A stretch of DNA of 13,028 bases from Bacteroidales bacterium (lineage in GTDB: Bacteria > Bacteroidota > Bacteroidia > Bacteroidales > Muribaculaceae), in contig JAHZGZ010000081.1 in NCBI GenBank assembly GCA_019420545.1, positions 14,492 to 27,519 on the forward strand, in the 5' to 3' direction. The number at the start of each line of letters is the position of its first letter. The first letter of the stretch is position 1. The notes beneath the pieces were generated by a model, which was given only the letters and a program-made list of their open reading frames with translations, was not told the origin of the DNA and did no database searches. Positions 9,065-13,028 of the stretch are shown piece after piece. The position numbers and the translations under genes were made by a program.

Positions 9065-9092
9065 CACATTTCAAGCGAATGTCTAAAATGTG
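9065..9092. promoter_or_regulatory. Inverted repeat between divergent genes, possible operator
   Basis: CACATTT (9065-9071) and AAATGTG (9086-9092) form a perfect 7-base dyad with half-site centres 21 bases apart, two turns of the helix. It lies just upstream of the cargo-gene promoter and about 100 bases before the GH31 start codon. A protein binding site shared by the two divergent genes is possible. The DNA is AT-rich, so chance symmetry is not excluded. Confidence 0.3.
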
Positions 9093-9187
9093 GTTTTTGA
9101 GCTTTTCAATGAATATTTCACGACCGTTAAGGGTAAACAAGTGTTGAAATGTCTTAAATAAGTAACTAACCAATCATATAACTATCC

Positions 9188-11521
9188 ATGAAATTGCGAA
9201 AAAGGATAATCGGTGCACTTGCCATAGTCACCGCAATCAGCCTCAATTGCCACGCTGCCACAAAAGAGATGCCCACAGGCAATCCGCTGGTATTCGGCAA
9301 CAACAGGATCACACTGATCACCCCTACCCTGTTCCGCCTTGAAAGCACTACCGACGGAAAATTCATTGATCAGCGCACGATGTTTGCCTACGACCGCACA
9401 TCGCTGCTGGCCGACAGCCTGTATTCGGTAGAACTGATCGATTTCGCCGCCGCCGACAAGACGCAACCCGACCTGAAAGTGCACTATAAGGGGAAGAAAC
9501 ATCCCGTATACCGCATCACCACCCCGGCTCTGAAAATCGAGTATGTCGACGACGGCCAACCGTTCTCAACATCAAATCTTACAGCATTCTATACTCTTCA
9601 CGGCAAAGATAAGGTTTTTACTATCCGTCAGATTGCCAAAGGTAACCTCGGCGGCCCGATCGAGACTCTTGACCGTGTATCGGGCGAAGTCCCCCTCGGC
9701 GACGGTCTGCTCAGCACAAGCGGCTGGTATGTGATCGACGACAACCGCGCCGATTTCCTTGACAAGGACGGCTGGATCACACCACGCCCATATCTCCCGG
9801 GCCACCTCCACGATCTGTACTGCTTCGTCTATGGCTCCGACTATAAGGCTGCCCTCAGAAGTCTCGGAGCGATATCCGGCCGCACGCCCCTCACGAGGAA
9901 ATGGGTGCACGGAGTATGGTACAGTAAATACCACGATTATACCGCCGATGAATTCCTCGGAGTGATCGACGAGTACCATCGCTACGGATACCCGCTCGAC
10001 AATGTGGTGCTCGACATGGGATGGCATACCAACATTACCGCCAACGGACTGGGACACAACGGCAAACGCTACTGGACAGGCTATACCTGGAACCGCGAAC
10101 TAATCCCCGATCCGAAAGCGCTTATCGACACCATCCATTCCATGGGGCTCACACTGACGCTCAACGATCATCCCCACGACGGTCTGCGGCCCGGCGAGGA
10201 AAACTACCCCGCATTTGCCCGCGAACTCGGCTACGATCCTGACGGAGAGAGGATACCTCAGTTCGACCCCTCATCGCGCCGCTACATGGACGCACTCTTC
10301 CGCCACGCCCACGGTCCCACGGAACAGATGGGCCTTGACCTGTGGTGGGTCGACTGGCAGCAGAATTATATCTATCCCTACCTTTTCGGCACAAATACGC
10401 GCACCCTCCCATGGCTCAACGAACTGTTTTTCCGTAGAAGCACCCGTGGAGGCAAGCGCGGCGCCACCTATAGCCGATGGGGCGGTTGGGGCGACCACCG
10501 CCACCCGTTCCACTTCTCCGGCGACGCCTATACCAACTGGGAGACACTTGCCTTCGAGATCAAACTGACCATAGCCAGCGGAAATGCCGGATGCTTCTTC
10601 TGGGCCCACGACATCGGCGGCCACAAGGAGGTCGGGACTCCCGAACTGCTGACTCGCTGGGTGCAGTTCGGCACCATGTCGGCGGCACTGCGCATCCACT
10701 CATCGCGCACACCCGAATACGACCGCCGTCCATGGCTTTGCCGCGATTCTGTAGCCGAACGCGCCATGCATGCCGCTTATCGTCTGCGCTCGGAGATGAT
10801 GCCCTACACTTACAGCAGCGTACGGCAGACATGCACGGAGATGATACCGTTTACGCGCCCTATGTATATCGACTATCCCGACACGAAAGAAGCACCCAAA
10901 TACGGCAAACAATACATGTACGGTGACCTGATGCTGACGGCTCCTATCGACAGGGAAGGTAGCGGCCCCGCGCGTACCGCAAGCCAGACGGTATGGTTCC
11001 CCGAGGGCGATGAATGGTATGACTTCTTCACCCACGAGAAGCACTCCGGAGGCAGCGTCGCAGAGATAGCCAAACCTCTTGAATCGTTCCCCCTGTTTGT
11101 CAAGGCCGGCCATGTACTGCCGATGCAGCCTTTCACCGAACGCCCGGCAAGCGAAGTGCCTGCTACTCTTGTGCTCAGGGTATATCCGTCGGCTGACGAC
11201 TGCTCCAACACCTACGAACTGTATGAGGACGACGGCATAAGCATGGAATACGAGTCGGGCGCATATGCCGTCACCCCACTGCGCTACGCGCGCAACGGAG
11301 AGTGGCACACCGTAAACATCGACGCAATGCAGGGCCGCTATGCCGGACAGCCCGATAAGCGCTCATATGTGATCGAGGCAGGTACCGCCGAGCCTTGCGA
11401 CGTTACTGTGAACGGTCGCAAGGCCCGGGCAATGTATGACAGCGAGAAAGGGATATATACGGTAAGCGTACCGGCATCTCCGGTCAGGAAAAACGTTACC
11501 GTACGGTACCGCTATCTCTAA
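9188..11521 (+). CDS. Secreted glycoside hydrolase family 31 (alpha-glycosidase)
   Basis: This 777-residue retaining alpha-glycosidase should cut a non-reducing terminal alpha-linked sugar; the sugar itself cannot be assigned. Residues 1-23 (MKLRKRIIGALAIVTAISLNCHA) are a Sec signal peptide, so the enzyme acts in the periplasm or outside; C21 does not sit in a good lipobox. A galactose-mutarotase-like N-terminal domain (about 30-230) leads into the catalytic barrel (about 237-560). The expected nucleophile is D389 in LDLWWVDWQQ and the acid/base D446 in HFSGDAYTNW; FFWAHDIGGH (470-479) and a conserved R-H-S-S segment (502-506) also fit. The C-terminal beta domains (about 580-770) include a DUF5110-like part with YELYEDDG at 676-683. 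The DWQQ context differs from the common DMNE motif of GH31 alpha-glucosidases. The gene is divergent from the adhesin gene and has no SusC/SusD partner here. Its promoter is unclear, and the 46-base T-rich gap after it contains no good terminator. Confidence 0.92.
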   Translation: MKLRKRIIGALAIVTAISLNCHAATKEMPTGNPLVFGNNRITLITPTLFRLESTTDGKFIDQRTMFAYDRTSLLADSLYSVELIDFAAADKTQPDLKVHYKGKKHPVYRITTPALKIEYVDDGQPFSTSNLTAFYTLHGKDKVFTIRQIAKGNLGGPIETLDRVSGEVPLGDGLLSTSGWYVIDDNRADFLDKDGWITPRPYLPGHLHDLYCFVYGSDYKAALRSLGAISGRTPLTRKWVHGVWYSKYHDYTADEFLGVIDEYHRYGYPLDNVVLDMGWHTNITANGLGHNGKRYWTGYTWNRELIPDPKALIDTIHSMGLTLTLNDHPHDGLRPGEENYPAFARELGYDPDGERIPQFDPSSRRYMDALFRHAHGPTEQMGLDLWWVDWQQNYIYPYLFGTNTRTLPWLNELFFRRSTRGGKRGATYSRWGGWGDHRHPFHFSGDAYTNWETLAFEIKLTIASGNAGCFFWAHDIGGHKEVGTPELLTRWVQFGTMSAALRIHSSRTPEYDRRPWLCRDSVAERAMHAAYRLRSEMMPYTYSSVRQTCTEMIPFTRPMYIDYPDTKEAPKYGKQYMYGDLMLTAPIDREGSGPARTASQTVWFPEGDEWYDFFTHEKHSGGSVAEIAKPLESFPLFVKAGHVLPMQPFTERPASEVPATLVLRVYPSADDCSNTYELYEDDGISMEYESGAYAVTPLRYARNGEWHTVNIDAMQGRYAGQPDKRSYVIEAGTAEPCDVTVNGRKARAMYDSEKGIYTVSVPASPVRKNVTVRYRYL

Positions 11522-11567
11522 GAAACTGTTTAAAAATTATTTTACGTTTTTCAGATTCCGCAACACA

Positions 11568-12410
11568 TTAAGGCTGAGGCAAATCTATATGCTTGAGGAC
11601 AAGGACGGTCTTACCGTCCTTGTCTGTCATTACGACGGTACCGTTTTTACCTGTCTTTGCATGCTCCACGCTTTCGAGCGCCACAAGCAGAGCCGTCTCT
11701 GTAGCCATATGCTCCCGCTCACACATCATGCGCGTTGTAGCTATGTCGAGAAACTGTATGCTGTTGGTTTTATCGGGGTCGATGAGCAGCGAACCGTTCA
11801 TGATGTTGCATCCAGTGCGGCCATGCACCTTCTGCTCGGCGATATCGATCACCATCTCGACCTCGGTATTGGCATTGGGCTTTCCGCCGATCTCTATGGG
11901 AGTCCATGCTCCGTTGAGGAATTCCATGTTGTGACGGCGCAATACCATTATCGTATGCTTCGAAGCATCAAGCAGATCAAGATACAGTTCGTGGCCCTGC
12001 TTTGCTACGGTAAAGTAACGGGCATTTTCAAGTGCCTGATTGATGGCTGCTTCAAACGGAGCATCGGCACATGCCATCATCGTCGAAATCACATTGGATA
12101 TACGCAGTGTCTGACCCTCTCCGGTAGTGAAGTTGCCGTTGACCGTATTGCATCCGTTGTTGCCATACATCCTGCCCTCCGACACCGAGAAATTGACGTA
12201 CGGACGTTCCTCGCCGGTGACTTTCTTTCCACCGACAGTCCATACCGTCCATTCTCCGTCCAGTTTTGAGGCATCGGTATGCTTGATTGGCGTTACTGTC
12301 TGTGCTGGCTGTTCTTTAGGCACGGTTATGACTTTTTTATTGCTTTTGAATACTCCGCATGATGAAAGGAGTAATGTTGATGCTATTATTACAAGGAATT
12401 TGCTATTCAT
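11568..12410 (-). CDS. Lipoprotein with two META (HslJ-like) domains
   Basis: This 280-residue predicted lipoprotein begins MNSKFLVIIASTLLLSSC, with a lipobox LSSC and lipidated C18, so it should be membrane-anchored. Two tandem META (DUF306) domains follow a short linker: about 49-158 and 164-276. Each has the family's GCN motif (C87 in YGNNGCNTVNG; C201 in HGRTGCNIMNG) followed about 27-29 residues later by a second cysteine in TMMAC (C114) or TRMMC (C230). Each also ends in a similar strand (TIMVLRRH; TVLVLKHI), which suggests an internal duplication. E. coli HslJ, a single META protein, is linked to novobiocin resistance and envelope stress; the molecular role is unknown. The gene starts 63 bases after the MBL hydrolase gene on the same strand and may be co-transcribed with it; I see no consensus promoter in that gap. 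It converges on the GH31 gene with a 46-base gap. Confidence 0.88.
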   Translation of the reverse strand: MNSKFLVIIASTLLLSSCGVFKSNKKVITVPKEQPAQTVTPIKHTDASKLDGEWTVWTVGGKKVTGEERPYVNFSVSEGRMYGNNGCNTVNGNFTTGEGQTLRISNVISTMMACADAPFEAAINQALENARYFTVAKQGHELYLDLLDASKHTIMVLRRHNMEFLNGAWTPIEIGGKPNANTEVEMVIDIAEQKVHGRTGCNIMNGSLLIDPDKTNSIQFLDIATTRMMCEREHMATETALLVALESVEHAKTGKNGTVVMTDKDGKTVLVLKHIDLPQP

Positions 12411-12473
12411 ACCTTTAAGAGTTTACTTATCTTTATAGATATAGACAATCCGCAGAGCAGAAAGTTTAACCGG

Positions 12474-13028
12474 CTATAACGGCGCCGATACTGACAGACC
12501 GTCATAGGCAAGGCCCACTCCGGACGGCAAAGTCGGGTCGACATTCGCATGAAGGCCCAGGCCGTCGGCAATATGAGTGAACCATGTGGCGCGCGGCCGC
12601 ACACGGGCCACCACCTCAAGCGCTTCATCTACCGACATGTGACTGTGATGAGGCTTATATCTCAGGGCATTGATCACAAGGGTATCCACGCCGTCAAGCA
12701 ACCTGTAGGTCGATTCGGGTATCGTCTTAGCATCGGTGATGTACGCAAGTCCGCCTATGCGGAATCCGATTATCGGAAGTGTATCGTGCATTACCGGAAG
12801 CGGTGTCACTCTGATATCTCCCACCATAAACGGCACGTGGGGATCCACCTCATGAATGGCAAACGTGGGCACTCCGGGATAAGGATGCTCGCGGAAACAG
12901 TACGGCACCCGGTTGCGCAGGTCGGTAGCGACGTCCGCGGTACAATACACCGGGAAATGTCCGCCTGGAAGCGAGTGGCAGTATGAACGCAGATCGTCAA
13001 TACCGCCCACATGATCGTAATGGCTGTG
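12474..13028 (-). CDS. MBL-fold metallo-hydrolase, PhnP-like, C-terminal 184 residues (5' end outside window)
   Basis: The frame is open to the right edge, so the start and roughly the first 70 residues are missing; relatives are about 250 residues. The visible part opens directly with the metal-binding motif HSHYDHVGG (13028-13002), followed by VPYCFREHPYPGVP, the third histidine region PVMHD, the ITDAK segment supplying the bridging aspartate, and a C-terminal FTHIADGLG histidine. This order matches the PhnP / phosphoribosyl cyclic phosphate phosphodiesterase-like group of the metallo-beta-lactamase superfamily, which binds two metal ions and cleaves phosphodiesters. Such proteins are common in Bacteroidales without phosphonate (phn) genes, so the natural substrate is uncertain and the phnP symbol is not given. 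A GTG at 13010 falls inside the metal motif and cannot be the true start. The META lipoprotein gene follows 63 bases downstream. Confidence 0.88.
   Translation of the reverse strand, partial: HSHYDHVGGIDDLRSYCHSLPGGHFPVYCTADVATDLRNRVPYCFREHPYPGVPTFAIHEVDPHVPFMVGDIRVTPLPVMHDTLPIIGFRIGGLAYITDAKTIPESTYRLLDGVDTLVINALRYKPHHSHMSVDEALEVVARVRPRATWFTHIADGLGLHANVDPTLPSGVGLAYDGLSVSAPL

Noticed and set aside
10700..11308. Open frame of 202 codons antisense to the GH31 gene
   Set aside because: The GH31 frame carries catalytic motifs and runs full length; the antisense product has no recognisable features.
11497..11508. Perfect 12-base palindrome TACCGTACGGTA near the end of the GH31 gene
   Set aside because: It lies inside the coding sequence (codons for VTVRYRYL), has no T-run directly after it and no partner elsewhere, so a regulatory or terminator role is not supported.
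11522..11567. Possible bidirectional terminator between the convergent GH31 and META genes
   Set aside because: The segment is T- and A-rich, and its only pairings are short A/T stems; no GC-containing hairpin is present.
1..13028. Mobile elements, CRISPR arrays, tRNA or rRNA genes
   Set aside because: I saw no transposase or integrase motifs, no regularly spaced repeats and no tRNA or rRNA-like segments in the short gaps between genes.

Overview
The window looks like a chromosomal segment from a member of the Bacteroidota, order Bacteroidales. Four observations support this. It carries the N-terminal part of sprA, the type IX secretion (T9SS) translocon, and a large secreted protein with a T9SS sorting tail. 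Two strong promoters fit the Bacteroidetes pattern (TTTG / TAnnTTTG). Genes lack obvious Shine-Dalgarno sequences. Coding DNA is moderately GC-rich while the gaps between genes are AT-rich. A gut lineage such as Muribaculaceae is plausible, but the family is a guess and was not tested.

Layout, left to right. Positions 1-2829 (minus) hold the first 943 codons of sprA; the rest lies beyond the left edge. Positions 3043-4341 (minus) encode a complete acetyl-CoA hydrolase/CoA-transferase-family enzyme with its own promoter. Positions 4587-8927 (minus) encode a 1446-residue modular secreted protein. Its order is a signal peptide, cleaved-adhesin domain, Fn3 domains, jelly-roll-like domain, two carboxypeptidase-regulatory-like domains, split Fn3, CARDB-like domain, propeller-like repeats and T9SS tail. 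It has a good promoter and a rho-independent terminator. Positions 9188-11521 (plus) encode a secreted GH31 glycosidase, divergent from the adhesin. Positions 11568-12410 (minus) encode a lipoprotein with two META domains. Positions 12474-13028 (minus) encode the C-terminal 184 residues of a PhnP-like metallo-beta-lactamase-fold hydrolase.

Functional links. SprA should be the outer-membrane channel through which the modular protein is exported, so the window contains part of the machine and one likely cargo. They are separated by an unrelated metabolic gene and appear to be in separate transcription units. The GH31 enzyme, META lipoprotein and MBL hydrolase show no obvious link to T9SS; the last two may form a small operon. 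I see no tRNA, rRNA, insertion sequence, phage gene or CRISPR array. No gap between genes exceeds about 260 bases. I did not find a convincing undescribed multi-gene system. The most interesting points are the T9SS machine and cargo pair, the nested domain structure of the cargo, the dyad symmetries in the divergent intergenic region, and the WWxDWQQ active-site motif of the GH31 enzyme.
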